A stretch of DNA of 64,000 nucleotides from Dipylidium caninum (Eukaryota; Platyhelminthes; Cestoda; Cyclophyllidea; Dipylidiidae): assembly GCA_017562135.1 (NCBI GenBank), contig QEYB01001653.1, positions 1-64,000 of the forward strand, in the 5' to 3' direction. This document shows positions 44,770-57,959 of the stretch, piece by piece. The notes beneath the pieces are model-generated. The model did not search any database. It was not told the DNA's origin and saw nothing but the letters and a program-made list of their open reading frames with translations. A program made the position numbers and the translations under genes. Position 1 is the first letter of the stretch. Every line of letters begins with the position of its first letter.

Positions 44770-45745
44770 GAAGCTTTGCTGTGTTGTTATGTGGCGTATC
44801 TACAGCGCGTCAACAGCCTGCTGTGCTACACTAATACGTTTACGACGCCAGCATGCTGAAAGATGCTACTGGCAGCAATGAAAACTCATGGAGCAAGAAA
44901 ATCTGCTGAATAGGCGCTTAACCGGTCCCTCGCCACCAAGTGAGGCGACGGAGGTGCAATATGAATCCGTATGAGCTTATTACATTGGGCGATGACTAAC
45001 AATTCACGACGGTAGGGGATTTGCCCTTGGATTTAGAAATGCGGAAAAATTAGCCCAACCCTATTATCCTTCTCATTTCCTCTTGAGTAGCACAAATTAG
45101 GAAACAAGTGGATTGAGATTGTACTAGCTGAAGCAATATCCCTTTGCGAAAGGTGGTAATATACTGTTGGAAATAGTCATTTGCCTTTCTAACCCGAAAA
45201 TCTCATTTGAACTTTAAAGTGGTGAGAATTTGGTGCGCCATACGACAAGAATGGCCCCAAAGCCCTCCCAAATATATGTGGCGCGATGGGAAGCTCCCGT
45301 CTCGCAAAGGACAAATAACTGATAAATAACACTAAAATGCATTAAGGGAGTGAATTGAAACCAGCCTCGAGAGTGCGGCTCCTCACCTATTTTGATGCGT
45401 CGTTAAAATCTCTCTCATTTACCTGTCAAACCAGTAGGTACGACTGCACAAGTAAATTCAGTTTGATACACTGCGGTTACGTGTGCAAGTGTGAGTGTAG
45501 GCAATAAAATAATTACATCTTTGGTGACTGACTAAAAATAACCGCTTAATTTAGCTTGACTTCAGTGAGACGAGAACTTAATTACCACCTTGTGTGCGCT
45601 GGCAATTGGACGCGGCGTCGGCAGCAATGCACCGCGTTGGTGAAGCCGTCTTTACCGGGCGCTACCTCCTGGCAATTCACATGCCGAAGGCCGCCGACTT
45701 CAACCTGCATTCTGTCGGCGAATGGGAGACTAGCGCCACCAGCTC
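44770..45745 (-). repeat. Dispersed repeat R2, copy c (inverted)
   Basis: This is the reverse-complement partner of 4,325-5,215. On the plus strand the right end reads GGCAATTGGACGCGGCG, GTTGGTGAAGCCGTC and CATGCCGAAGGCCGCCGA. In the minus-strand direction the left end holds GGCGAGGGACCGG and CAGCAGATTTTCTTGCTCCA. It is the most complete R2 copy. Confidence 0.7.
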
Positions 45746-47689
45746 AGCTTGCATACATTCGAAGATGCACTACGGGATAATTCACGTGTAGGTGGGAGGT
45801 GGATTCTACCTCTGGTGAAGCCGGCACATGATCTTCCTTTCCGATGGGACACGGTCCATGTGCGACAACTTTTAAGTACAAATTGCAGGAATGAAGGAAA
45901 CTATATAATCTTCAGAAAGCTGGAAAGCTCGATGGTGTTGCGCCGAATTGAGGTATTATCACGTCAACCATTTTCGTCTTAATCGAGTCCACTTCCCACT
46001 ATCTTACGGTTAGCCAACAACCTTGTTGCTACGTATTTCACCTTACACCTTCTGTGCATAGAAATACTGCGATCAACTTTCTTCCTGCTTGTTACCTTCT
46101 GTGAAGCCTTACTGTCACGGCGTCGCTGATAAGAAGGAAATCGCCACTCGCGCTCGAGGCAGTAATGGTTGGAGGATGGAGTAGAAATTGTACTCTTCAT
46201 CTCCTCTGGCTTTCCTAAACGGCCACGCAAATGATGGAAAACTGCTGAAATAGATTGTTTGATCGGCTCCTCAATAGACAGCACTTCCGCGTCACTGAGC
46301 ACCAAATGCAGCCACCTGCAGCGCCGGCTTGGCTGCATTGAAAGAAGCCCCGCGAGGCAACCTTAAATAAGCTCCCGCGTAGGTCAGCATCAGCCAACGG
46401 CACCTCAAGATGTTTTGACGAGCAGTCACTCGAGAGTGCAGAGAGTGAAGACCCGTAGTCATCTCCGAGTAGTCCAGTCACCCTACGAGCTCAATAGTCA
46501 GCCATGACTGGATGCCACTTGACCATATCCATTTACGGCCACCGCTGAACCTTGTAGTTTCGGAGATTTCCTCAGAGGTTCCAGTAAGAGCATATCCATA
46601 TGGAGGTAGAACCGATGTTTGCCACTTCCGAGGACCTTTTCGGCCAGGTGGACGATCTGGCAGCAGACATAGTGAAGCGCTCAAAGCGGAAATGTGGACA
46701 TGCACGCTGTGAGGGTGTTTTCATTTTGGCGTATTGACGTTGCAACTGAAATATCTTTCATGTGATTTTGAGAATGGTGAAATTTCAAGCTCCACAGCAG
46801 CCTTTTCGCATGTATGCATTTTAACTTGGGTGCCAAAGAAAGGAACCAAATTTACACAAAACACGATACCCACGTCGCTCTGATGAACCGCAGTGTTCCA
46901 ACAGAAATCTCTTCATTCATTTCGGAAGGCGTTGAAGACGACGCCGATGTGACGAAGTTCTTCCATTGCATAGACTCGAGGATACCGACCCCATCCCTCT
47001 CCTTACCGCTACTATACGCAGCTGATCGGTGGATTTCCACCACATCCTGACATCCACTATATATCGTTGCGTAATCTTAAGAAGTGCACCTACTGAGTGG
47101 ATTTCGATGGGTGAACTCCTCCTTCTCCTCCACTTCCTGTTCTACACTTTATATCGTAGTGCCAGTTCGGTGCTTTTCCACGTGGTGGCCAACAATGAAA
47201 CTAGAAACGATGCGCCTGGTATATATATGGAAAACTACTGTTGTGGAGGTCACTCTGCACCACGTTTTGAACATCAAAGCAGGCCCCAGCGCAATCATTA
47301 CGTGGCGACAAAGGCTACTTTTTTAAAAACAACGTCAAATGTGACAGCAGTATCTGGCGTCGAGAGCAGAGTAAGGGTCGAAGGAGTGGACGGGCTGTAG
47401 GGTGTGGCCATTCAGTGACTATGGCAGCAATGAGGAGACACGAGTCTGCTGTGACATCTTAAATTCTTGCCAGCGGAAAAAACATTTGAGCAGCTCAAAA
47501 AGCGTAAAGGCATCTGCCTGGTGAGTTATTTTCTTCTCGAGGACATAAGCAGCACCCAGGATTCGTTCACCTGTCCCTCTAGACTTCTCTCATGGAAAAG
47601 GATTTCTGAGCACGCTTCAGGCGGCTGCACGTCAAAGGCTACTCGACATGCTCAGCACTAATCCAGCTTTCTTGTGGTAGGCTTCGACG
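45746..47689. other. No recognisable gene
   Basis: Frames up to about 120 codons occur on both strands without support. A short stretch at 46,480-46,520 (minus) recurs at the right end of R1 copy b. Confidence 0.45.
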
Positions 47690-47810
47690 CCTATGCGACA
47701 AACATGATGTAATTGAGGCCAGATAATGCAGCGCCATTCGGCCTCTACACAGCCTATTTCAGTGCCGCTGTAGTTGAAGTTTTGGGCTCTGATTCACTCC
47801 AGAAATTCGG
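47690..47810 (+). repeat. Short duplicated segment R8, copy a
   Basis: This matches 48,170-48,270 in direct orientation: CCAGAT(A/G)AT(G/A)CAGCGCCA, then GTGCCGC(T/A)GTAGT, then TTTTGG(G/A)CTCT. Confidence 0.55.
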
Positions 47811-48169
47811 GGTTCCTTTCCTCGTACAGAAGCAATGTGGCATTAAAAAACCTAAATGGAACTGCGGTATCCAAAGTACTCCTAAGCCTTTCCTCCAGAG
47901 AGCACCTAAGCTACCGTTCCATAAAACCCCGAAAAGTAGGTACTTGTCAAGGTATCACCTGCGGAGTCACGAGCCCTAAGTGAACATTACTGAGGTAGTC
48001 ATCGACAAAAGACTTACCCACCGGTTCGCTGCCATGGGCGTAAACGCGATGAATGTCGCCAAGAAGACGTAGATGGGTTGGTGCTTGTGCCTGCCACCCG
48101 AACGACGCCAAGATCAGGGACGGTAGAAGAACCTATCGTCTTGACCATCGCGAAGGATGGAGGGGCAAC

Positions 48170-48270
48170 TGAGCCAGTGTTCGGAACCAGATGATACAGC
48201 GCCACGTGACTCATTCACAGATTATGTAAGTGCCGCAGTAGTCATAATTTTGGACTCTTTGCGGTGAGAA
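48170..48270 (+). repeat. Short duplicated segment R8, copy b
   Basis: Partner of 47,690-47,810, about 450 bp away. Confidence 0.55.
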
Positions 48271-49884
48271 GATCCTCCTTGCATTCTCTCCTCAGCTAAA
48301 CAGGGATGAGTTGAAGAGGGCCAGTTGAAGGCAACGAGGTGGTTAGTCACCCCTCTCTACAGTGGCACAAGTCCACGTTGCACCTTGAAGTCGAGACTAA
48401 TCATTGACTACCTTCTGCCCACCATATCCTTTTGCTATGGAAAATTAATACTCGCAGAAGTTGATGAGGATCATCGATGCCATAATCCGACGGTTGTCGT
48501 AATTGTTGTCTCCCCCACAACTTCCTAATGCGTTTCTCGTCGAAGGTGGACGACTACGCTAGGCTAGACGCCTGAAAAAGTTATTAGAGGTTATTCGGTG
48601 TTAAACATCCGGTGCTTCAAACAAGAATGAAACTTGAAACCCCTGCCACCCAATAAGCCTAAAAGTCGCCTTCACCAGTTCAGACAATGAAGATCTCCGA
48701 CGACAAACAACGCAGCATTACTTGACACAGGCATCTGCCTGAGGGAGCCTCAACTCAAGCTTATCATGATGACGGAGAACTTTCATACCTTTTCCATTTC
48801 TATTTTGCCCTCCTTTGATGGCAGCTTGTGAAATCAATGGTTCCCTGTTGCTGTTTTGACATATGTATTGTTGGTGTCATTTGGCAATAGAATGGGCAAC
48901 GTATATGTGAGGTCAGGGCAGTAGTGAAGGGAACGGGTGATCGCCTGTGCTGTTTTAAACCAGGGTGCCTGAAAGGGACCTGGAGGCGGAAGTTGGACGA
49001 GAAGACAAGAGAATTGTGTGTGTCATTTATCTGTGGTCTGAGAACGAGAAAAAGCCAGCCCATTGTGAATGAGGAAAAAATTCTAAGCGAGCATATGAGA
49101 AAAGTTCTGGCGGCATCTGCTAGCTCACTTCTACACCGTTTCTGTTTTGCTTCCGATTACATTTAGGTGAGAATGGCGGACTGTAGACGAAGAAAACATT
49201 AGAGTGCGCAAAGCGGTTGTGAGACAGGCACTGGAGGCCTGCTTGCAGTTGTGCAAAGCTGAAAGCAAATTACTTTGGAGAAGAAAGAGCGACCAGTGCC
49301 AGGGATGTGGAGGGATCGAGGACAGCCCTGGATAGGAGGAGAGAAATCCAAAAGTGTCAACTTCTAGGGATCATTTAAGAAATCGAGGCGCACATTGAGG
49401 ACCTACTAAGCGTCGAAATGGCAAACCATCCTCTTTGTTCTCGGCCATGATTGCACAGACGTAATTAGTCTCGAAATATTATGTTTTCAAGCAAAGGGTT
49501 TGTGGTGCATAGCCGTACATGCGTCTAATGCTAAGCTGAGATAGCAGAAAAGGTAGGAGCAGTTGGCGTAGAAGTAACAAGGGGCGATGAAAATTAACTC
49601 GTGTCGGTTAAGGTGTGCGGCCTATGAGTATCGTGGAAAGGCTCGAGATTGTCGCGGTCGCTGGAGCAGTTGGGTCCTTTTTGATTCTCGATACGACTCC
49701 TCAGAAATGACGTTCAACTCGATGCGTTGCATAATTACTTCGTCAATCAAGTCAGTTGCTAACACACCCCTCGTGTTGAGTGAAAGCGATTCTTCCGAGA
49801 CCGCATAACTGATCCAATTGGCTCTTTTTTTCCTTCCAAACAGCCACTTGATTTGCGACGAGTGTGACAAAAAATCGGGTAAAT
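48271..49884. other. No recognisable gene
   Basis: AT-rich, with all frames under about 90 codons and no splice-bounded exon. Confidence 0.5.
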
Positions 49885-50165
49885 TAACTGCTAAACTCCT
49901 CGCCGCCTCCCTGCTTCTTCATCTGCTATCGTGTTTGCATAGGCGGGGGCAGACATCCAGTCCATTCATCCTCCGGCCCACCGATCTCCGCCGACAGTGT
50001 CCCTGCCGGCCAACGCTCCTTCTCACACCCGCCTATGTGCTCCTCCTTGCATGTTGTGTGTATTTCAAGCACCTAAACCTTCTGCGAGTATAAGACTGGC
50101 GCTGAATGTACAACCTTACCCGATGGTGATGAAAGAGGGTGCAATCAGGCAAGCAGTCGTGAATA
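49885..50165 (+). repeat. Duplicated segment R5, copy b
   Basis: Partner of 40,728-40,975. Confidence 0.6.
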
Positions 50166-53100
50166 TCGCCGATTGCGGCCACTCCTTTCGGCAGCTTTAT
50201 CCTCATGTCCGAGTGGTAGGTATGGGCAGAGGCCGGAGCCAGGATGAACGGGTGAGGAGGTTATTGCGCTAAAGTAGGCAATCCGTTGGATGTCGATGAG
50301 TTGGACAAGATAGAGTAATGTAATATGAAGGTGTCCAGGGCTCCTAATCAACCTCGGGACTCTGTTACTGATTCCTCGCCGCAAACAAGGCAAATCCGTT
50401 AGCTTCAATAATTGCATTTTTGTCGGACAGATCAGATCTGCACCTCCAACTGCTGTACCATGGACAACATTTCCATCGCGTTCCGCTGCTGCTGTTCCGC
50501 ACACTCGTAATTACACCCACCCAAATCCCAAACCAAAATGTGCAGACTAACAGTCGTGAAATAGCAGTTGAAAAAACACCTTTCTTTCGACCGCCCATTT
50601 TCTACTGATACATGCAAGGTAGAAAATCAAACGAATGGGCCAAAGGGTGGATATGTTTCGAATCGCCATGTTTCATTACCTATCAAGGGGACGTCGCTCA
50701 GTGGACTCTCCACCAATTTGCATCGTTTAGGCCAGGATGTGTCCACATTTCCAAATTTCAATGCTTTCTCCTGCCAGTTAAGTCAATGTGTGCGGTTTGT
50801 TTGACTGCCTCCTAGAAAATCTTCGGCGAACAGCTGTCTTGTTCAGGCTTGCATCCGGATGATTCACATGAACTCTAGTCGTCTCACCGGGATGCCCTTG
50901 TGGTTTTGAGCGACAGGGAAGAGGAGAGGTAGAGATAAGTGGAGAGGAGCTGATGATCGAGTGCTGCGAGATATTAAGTTGGAACATTTGGGATAAAATC
51001 GTCAGTCTACGTGCCAGACAGGTCGAAGGAACAGGAATTGAATGCAAAGGATGAAGACAACACGGATCAGTCCCAGACGTCAACCTGTACATGCATCAAT
51101 TTCTCAGGACGGTTCCATCGTCCGATGCCACAAAACTCGGAGAATCAGAGAGTTTAAAGCGCAACAAGACTTTACAGATTATGTGCCACAGCACCCAAAC
51201 GTCAGTCGCAATTAGCCTTACAGCCCAAATCTGAGCCCAAATTTTACCTCTTTCCCGAACAGTAATGCCCAAAATGGAACTGTACAACTATCTGCGAACA
51301 GGTCGAGTCGTTTGTCCTCAAACCGCCAACGGAAGGTGTACAGATCTTGTTAAAGAATTATCACTCTTTTAGAGATCTACTAGCACGAATGTATGAACCA
51401 TAGCTCAATGTGACTTTTGTCTTCTCGCCCCTTTCGCCCCTTCTCAAATTTCCACTCCAAGGAGGCAGACGATGAAGACGACGAAACAGTGCAGAGAGTG
51501 GAGAGGTGACTGCTTCTGTTGTTTGGTTACGAAGGTGGACTTCATGACACGGATATCAACATGTCCCGCTGAGTACAGGATTTTCACGAAACGTGGATGA
51601 GTTCCCATCCCACCCCTTCATCCTCTTTCACCTCGAGCCCTTTCCCATGCCACTTTGCATGAGAGATGCATTATGGCTAGTTTCATCTAAACACGTATTT
51701 TTTTCTCCTCCTGTTGTAACCTAGCAGCATGCGCCCTAGAGTGAAAAACGAGAAATAAAGGAAACAGCACTATCTTTTCATTTTTTGACTAACGGAAAGA
51801 ATCGTTCAGGTGCAATAAATTGGCGGAAGAGCGAATCGGCAAACGCTGATTCGAAACGACAGGTAGGGATGGTAAAGGGATAGGCTATTAAGAGGAGAAG
51901 GTGAGGCGGGCCATGTTGGTAGGGTGGAAAGGGAGGCAGTAGGGGAGAGGTGGAAGACGGTCAGGTTACAGCTGGATGCACACAGACATGAGCGACGCAA
52001 ATGAGCGACGACTTGTGGAGGAAGCGAGACTTTATGGAAGGTTCCTTGTACGTGGTGAACGAGGGTGGTGCAATAATTGAACATACATATGCATGAAGAT
52101 TACTGTGCATTTTTCATGGAGAACTAGGGCAAGGACGAATAAACTGCTTGATTGTCTTCAGACGATCTCGCGGACAGTTTACTCGCGAAATGAGGAGACA
52201 GTAGGAGATAAATGGTAGGACGGACTCAAAAAAAAACCTTGGTAATTTTATTGGAAGCATGCAATTGTCCTGTTCATTCCACCATTTCCTCCTTACCACA
52301 CACCCAAGCCGACTGTGAACCTCATACTTTTGGAGGCGAAGCCAAAGAAAAGCGGTTGACTAATTTAATATACGAAGGGATGCTGTAGTTTGCATTAGGA
52401 TGACGAAGATTTCTGAATAAACCTTTCGATTGTCGCCATCCATCCGGTCTAAGCACTTCTTCTCCCCAGCCACCCCGTCAGACGCATCATTTGTGCTTCT
52501 CTTCACGTTATCCACCTCAGGCAATCACGTCGAATTGCTGCTCTCTATCTGTTGTTATTTGATCGTGGTAGAGGGCATAACGCAGCCCATACGATTCGCT
52601 TTCACCGGATTTCGTGTCCACAAATGAAGTTTGGGAAGTACTTACCGTCTCGCCTCCCACGGGAAGCCCACAAATGCTAGTTGTTAGACTTCCCGTGTAC
52701 GAAGCCCTGTGGTCGGAGGAAGAGTAGAGGTGAGAGGAGGAAGGGAGGGGGAAGGGAGGGGAAGAAGTTGACTATCACAGCGGCAACCTCACTGCCACAG
52801 ATATAGCAAACTGCTATTGGAATTGCGAGTGAAGGGATAACTGTCGAGAAAATACGTTGGCATGGGGAGTCCGGGGAAGAGGAGAGCCAAGGCGAGGCAG
52901 AGTTGGAAGGGAAACGGCAAAGGATAGGAGATTGGGAAAAGAGGAGAGGGAAGGGGAGGCGCAAGAAGGGGATGGGAGGGAGCAGGTGGAGAAAGAGAGT
53001 GAGCAGCTGCCTGAATTTTGCATGTACATGGAAGGGCAGACAGGTGCAAGTGCGGCGTGGAGACGTGGAGACTTGTAAGAGGGCATAAGAGGAGCCAAAG

Positions 53101-53205
53101 AGATGGTGAGGTGGGGAGCTGTTGAGGGGTGAGGTCGTGCTAGGAGAAACTGAAATGCGGTGGGTAGGTGAGTGGACAGTGATGAGGCAGATGGTGGGAT
53201 GTCAA
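50166..53205. other. No recognisable gene; a partial R3 copy and purine-rich stretches
   Basis: About 51,470-51,720 resembles part of R3. From 52,680 to 53,130 the plus strand is purine-rich (GGAGGGAGGGGGAAGGGAGG and similar), which produces long low-complexity frames on both strands. Confidence 0.45.
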
Positions 53206-53325
53206 GTCGCAGCAACACCTGATATTCCCAGCCGGTCACCCATGAAAGCACTAACCCGACCCGACGTGGCTTAACTTCGGTGATCGGACGAGAACCGGCG
53301 TTTCCTATGTGGTATAGTCGCTGCC
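53206..53325 (-). rRNA. 5S rRNA-like sequence, copy 2 (pseudogene or 5S-derived element)
   Basis: The minus strand reads ACTATACCACATAGG, GGTTCTCGTCCGATCACCGA, AGTTAAGCCACGTCGGG, TTAGTGCTTTCATGGGTGAC and CGGCTGGGAATATCAGGTG. It is closer to normal 5S than copy 1 in the 5' third (ACTATACCAC). It shares with copy 1 the GGCAGC start and GACCGGCTGGG where GACCGCCTGGG is usual. Confidence 0.82.
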
Positions 53326-56300
53326 AATCTCCATCTCTGCCGCCAGCTTAGTAGAATGTGGCGACAATTTTAGGAACTCGGTCATTGCAGGGCTTATCTC
53401 ATTCTGTTGTCCTATTTCTTTTGCAGATATCAGTCACTTGTCCAGGTCGACAGGCTTATCTCCAGCATCGGGATCAGCTACCATTGACAGTGGCAGGGAG
53501 AGAGTTGGCAGAAGCATAATATTTGTACCATGGAGTCCCGAGATTACAATGAGGTAGTGCAAAGCGTATCTTGATGACGATGATAAAACTGGTTACTCTT
53601 CCTGTCCGCCAGCTTCTTTGAGTAGTCTGCTAACAGGCGATAACTTCCCCATCCTCCTGCATTTCTCTGAGCTCTTTGGGCCCTTCAACTTACTCTTTTT
53701 TATTTGCGTGCACACTCCAACGCTTGCTCCCTTATGAGTGGGAGACCGGCCAAGTTGCCTTCTGGTCCACGTAGTTCGAGTCACCAGCTGCGGCGCGTTA
53801 CACCCTGAGGGTGAAGTTAATGAGGAAGACGAAATAGTACAGAAAGGTGTCGAATTAAAAGTGGAGGTGGAAGTGTCGGCACAACGAAAAAATGAAGGCG
53901 GAATGGCCAAGGAGACTGGGATGGAAGGTGAGACCGAGTCAGAGTCAATGGCTTTGTTGGGAGTCGAGAGAGACTGAGACGAGTGGAGGGCCGAATTGGA
54001 AGAGGACGTGGAAAGAGTGGTGGGAAAATAGAGGTGGTTAGAGGGTCGAAAGAAAAGGTGCAGGCAGACCTGGAAGTAAAGGTGGAAACAGACATGGAAG
54101 ATGGAGATGGCGAGGAAGAAGGAAGACAAATGGGAAAGAGGGGGAGAGGAAGAGACGGAAGGAGGAATGAGCACGAAAGAGTCGTTACCAGAGGTAGAAC
54201 GTGAAACAGAAACACAAAGTGACTGCACGTAATGAAAAGAGAATCAGAAGCAGGAGAAGAGGATGAATTACAACTGGGGCATTGCCATGGGAAGAGAATT
54301 CGGAGTAAGATCACCCTGAGTGAGTGTTCACTTCGTCTTAATGTCAACTTAGGCGCCAGTAGTATAATGTAATTTTTTCAGATGCGTTACAGCGAGGAGA
54401 CGCCGTCGGCACAACAATCTGCAATCCTTAGTAGACGGTATTTTATTCATTTCAATCTTGTCATCTTCTAACTTGCGGCTATCTTCACTTTCCTCGTGTG
54501 TCAGAAAGGACTGCCAGGGAAAATGGTGAAAGAAGTGGCACATCGGCTGTGATGCACCCAATCCAACCTTCCCACAGGACTGCCTGAAGAAGGTAAGAAA
54601 ATCGTTAGATCACCGTTGGGTGTTAGAGGAAACGTCACTAGTCATCAAGCCACGCCTCAGAGATACAGAGAGAAGGCCATAAGAGGCTAAAAAATTATTA
54701 TGATTGGTGTGGACTATGATGAAAACTTTAAAATAGCTGAGGTAAAGGGTGATTGAGTGAAAGGAGGGCGTTAGAAATGACCAAAAGTGAACCAAGGTTC
54801 GCCCTTGACCGAGGCGCATCGGATATGCGGTGACCACGTTTCCACTGCGGCAACTTCGGCGCCGAGATGGGCTGGGGGAGAGGCTAAATCAAAGGCAAAA
54901 TAGTGGGGCATAGTTAAGAGGACGCCACTACAGCTGTCAAGCACACAAGTTCAACACAAATTTTAAATACTTACATTCCGGCGAAGTGCATATTTGTGCA
55001 TTTATCATGCGGCGCATTGGTAAACCCGGGATACACAAAAAAAATTGACAAATAGAGAGTAGTCTACTTCTCGGGGCCAACCACTCAATAGAAAGCACAA
55101 GGTGACTGTATCTTAAAGGAAACCCTAAAGCTCCGTCTGAGTGAGATTTATGATCACCTCCTTTCCCATATTTGCACGAGTCAATGAGTCCACCTTTTGG
55201 CAATGTTGGAAATCGTGTACCTTCGTCAAATTACTGCTGTCACCACTGTGATAATTAAAGACTTTGAAAGAGTGTGTTGAGAAGAACGCCAGTCACATGG
55301 TGCAAATTCTTCGGCATTCGTTCACTCTTCAGTCGGTTTTGGACAATTGTGGTACCATAGAGAAGCGCTAAATATCACCTTATCTTTGGCATGCTTTTCC
55401 AGCATATTTCGCACGATTGGACCACTATAATCCCAGATGAGCGCGAGTGAGAATCTTCTTACTTCAGGAATTCAGCAATGCATGCATTCTGCATTTGTTT
55501 CCACTCAACTTGTCAACAATTTGACCTCTCCTAACGTTACACAATCCTTTCCGACCAACGCGGCAGGGACTTGTTTAGCCTGCAAGTGACGCCCTTCTCA
55601 CTTTGCCACAAGTTCTTGCCTTGAATCTAGCCTCGCAGCGGCCCGCCCCTCCGCCCAAGATACCGCAGCGTTAACGTGTTCGACGCGTAATTGAAGTGCT
55701 AGAGTCGTCACGGACACCAAAATCACTTTAGGTCATTTGTGAAGGCCTCCTCCCCCTTATCTCAGCTATTTCGGAAGTTTTTCTATAGTTCACATAAATC
55801 CTAATAACCCTAACGCGTTTTATGCCGTCTCCAAGCTTCTGCAGAGCGTTGCTTACTGACTCCAAAATTTAACTGTGACACTAGATGGTGACTTTATCCA
55901 TTGTTGATCGGAGGGAACGAGAAAACGTCGATGCAGGCAGGTCAAGAGCTAAAAGAGCCATGAATGTTAGGGACTATTGTCTTTGTGTTTCCCTTTTCCT
56001 CTCTCCAACCTCCAACCGCTCACCACCCTCTCGGTCTTTCGCTGAGGAGAAAGGTGTCTCCACCAGTGTGGGGCATGAGTTAATGGGAGGTGGACAGAAA
56101 CGGACTTTTGGAGGAACGAAGATTGGCACATGGCAAGAAGATAAGGAAGAGAGATGCCAGCCGGAGGTCAGAACTTGCCAACGCCAATGAAAATGTCGAA
56201 TCCGGGAGCAAAAAAGGAGGAATAGTAGGAGAAAGTGGCGCAGGCGAGTAGCGGGATGGAGAGCTACACTCCTTTCACTCACATATTTGATCACGGCCAC

Positions 56301-57959
56301 GTGTACGTGGACTTTGCCCACTTCTAACTTGCTCTAATGATTACTGCATAGACTCGCCTTATTGCAGGATCTTTCCTTCCTTCCTCTCTGTCTCTTTCCT
56401 CTCCCTCGTATTCCTCACCTTCCGACTGCCCTCTTCTTTTGCTGCTGCTAGTAGCAAGTGCACACGCATGCTACTTGCAACTTGTAGGTAGCATACAGAT
56501 TGCAACACAATCAAAATGTCGAGCGAAGATTGGCCAATTACGGCCGTCTGTCGCCAGGAGTAGGCAGTAAGCAAGTGGGGAGACCATGTCAGTGTGAATA
56601 CCACCACTATTCTCATCGCCGCGGAACTGTGGCCTGAGAATGTGGTAAGAGGATTGCAGTCCCGACGACTTGTCCCACACACAGCGTATGGAGAGTGGGA
56701 AGGTGAAATTAAGTAGAGTTACTCCATGTCCCGAGAACCATCTACCAAGAAAAGAACTCGTCATCTATTCACTGCAGCATACACCACTCGGCGAAGTATG
56801 AAGAAAAGCCTCTTCACTCTGCATTTGCCACCGATTCAAATTGCCTTGAACGGGAAAGACCTCCTCTAGCTCATCCAGCATGCCAATTTCTGCTCTACCA
56901 CTAAAATCGGGGACATTGCGGTTGCGTGTCAGCAGGCAATATATGGCTCGATCACAACCCACTTTCGCCTTCATCAAGGCACCATTTAGAGCATTTGAGC
57001 CAACATCATTCGCATTTACTCGAATTCACCGACACTCCCCTTCATCCTATATCTCCTCGCCTCCAACTCGAGCACAAATTCGACATTACGATTGCGTGCA
57101 CACTTCATTTCCTTAGCCTCGTCAGACGCTGATTTTGCTATTTGGCGGCATTCAAGACGCACACGTACGCCTATCTTCGAACAATGCGATGCATTCACAA
57201 CACTCGCCTCCACACCATTTGGCGCATTCTACCCAAAATGGAACACCATTCTCCGCGATTTCCCCCAACATCATTCGACTATTTAGCATCCCATCATCTC
57301 CACTTGGCACCGCGTGAATTGCATTGAGACATAAGGATCACTGCAGTGTTTTGCTTGAAGTGTAGAGGGGGTGCAATGTGATAATTGTGAGAAAACAAAC
57401 TTTGCCCACTGTGAGTGTCCTCTCCAGGACATATATTGATAAGTTGCTAAGTGCAGAGAACACTTTACTCGGCTTTGGTAGCCTTTAAATCAGCAGAAGA
57501 GGCGAGAAATTTATTATAAACGGCGATTAGCGAGGAGGACAGGTCCTCCTAAGCAGCAGGCAAGTTGCGTTAATTGAATTTCTTAGCGATCTGCCGACCG
57601 GGAAGCGTGCATATGCGACTTGCATGAGGGCACGAAGGCATTGAAGGTCTATGCCAGGAAATGAGAGTGGGAGATGGAGGGTCGGAGGGGCGGAGGGCTG
57701 AATTAGGATGGGGTTTGGTGGGCGGGGGGTTGCTTTCAAGAGGCAATCGACTGAAGGAACTATTTGGAGCAATGATGGAGTGGAGAAAAGGAAGGTGTCC
57801 AGGGTGGAAGCAAGCTAGAGAGAGAAAGAGAGAGGGTGTGTGTGTATGTGTCTGAGGCAAGGCGATGAAAGTAGTGATAGATGAGAGGCGGTGGGGATAG
57901 GGGAGTTGGAAGTAGGTCGATGAGAGGCGGGGAAGAGCGTGGACAAAGCAGTGCCTTTG
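53326..57959. other. No recognisable gene; low-complexity Ser/Pro frame
   Basis: A minus frame at 53,593-54,228 (211 codons) is rich in Ser, Pro and Phe because the plus strand is full of GGAGG-like units. Its last 60 codons look less biased (RRQLGRSPTHKGASVGVC, KKSKLKGPKSSEKCRRMGKL). Real coding there cannot be excluded but I do not call it. Elsewhere nothing was supported. Confidence 0.4.

Noticed and set aside
53593..54228. 211-codon Ser/Pro-rich minus frame
   Set aside because: Explained by GGAGG-type purine units on the plus strand. The opposite strand is also open and there are no splice signals or start context.
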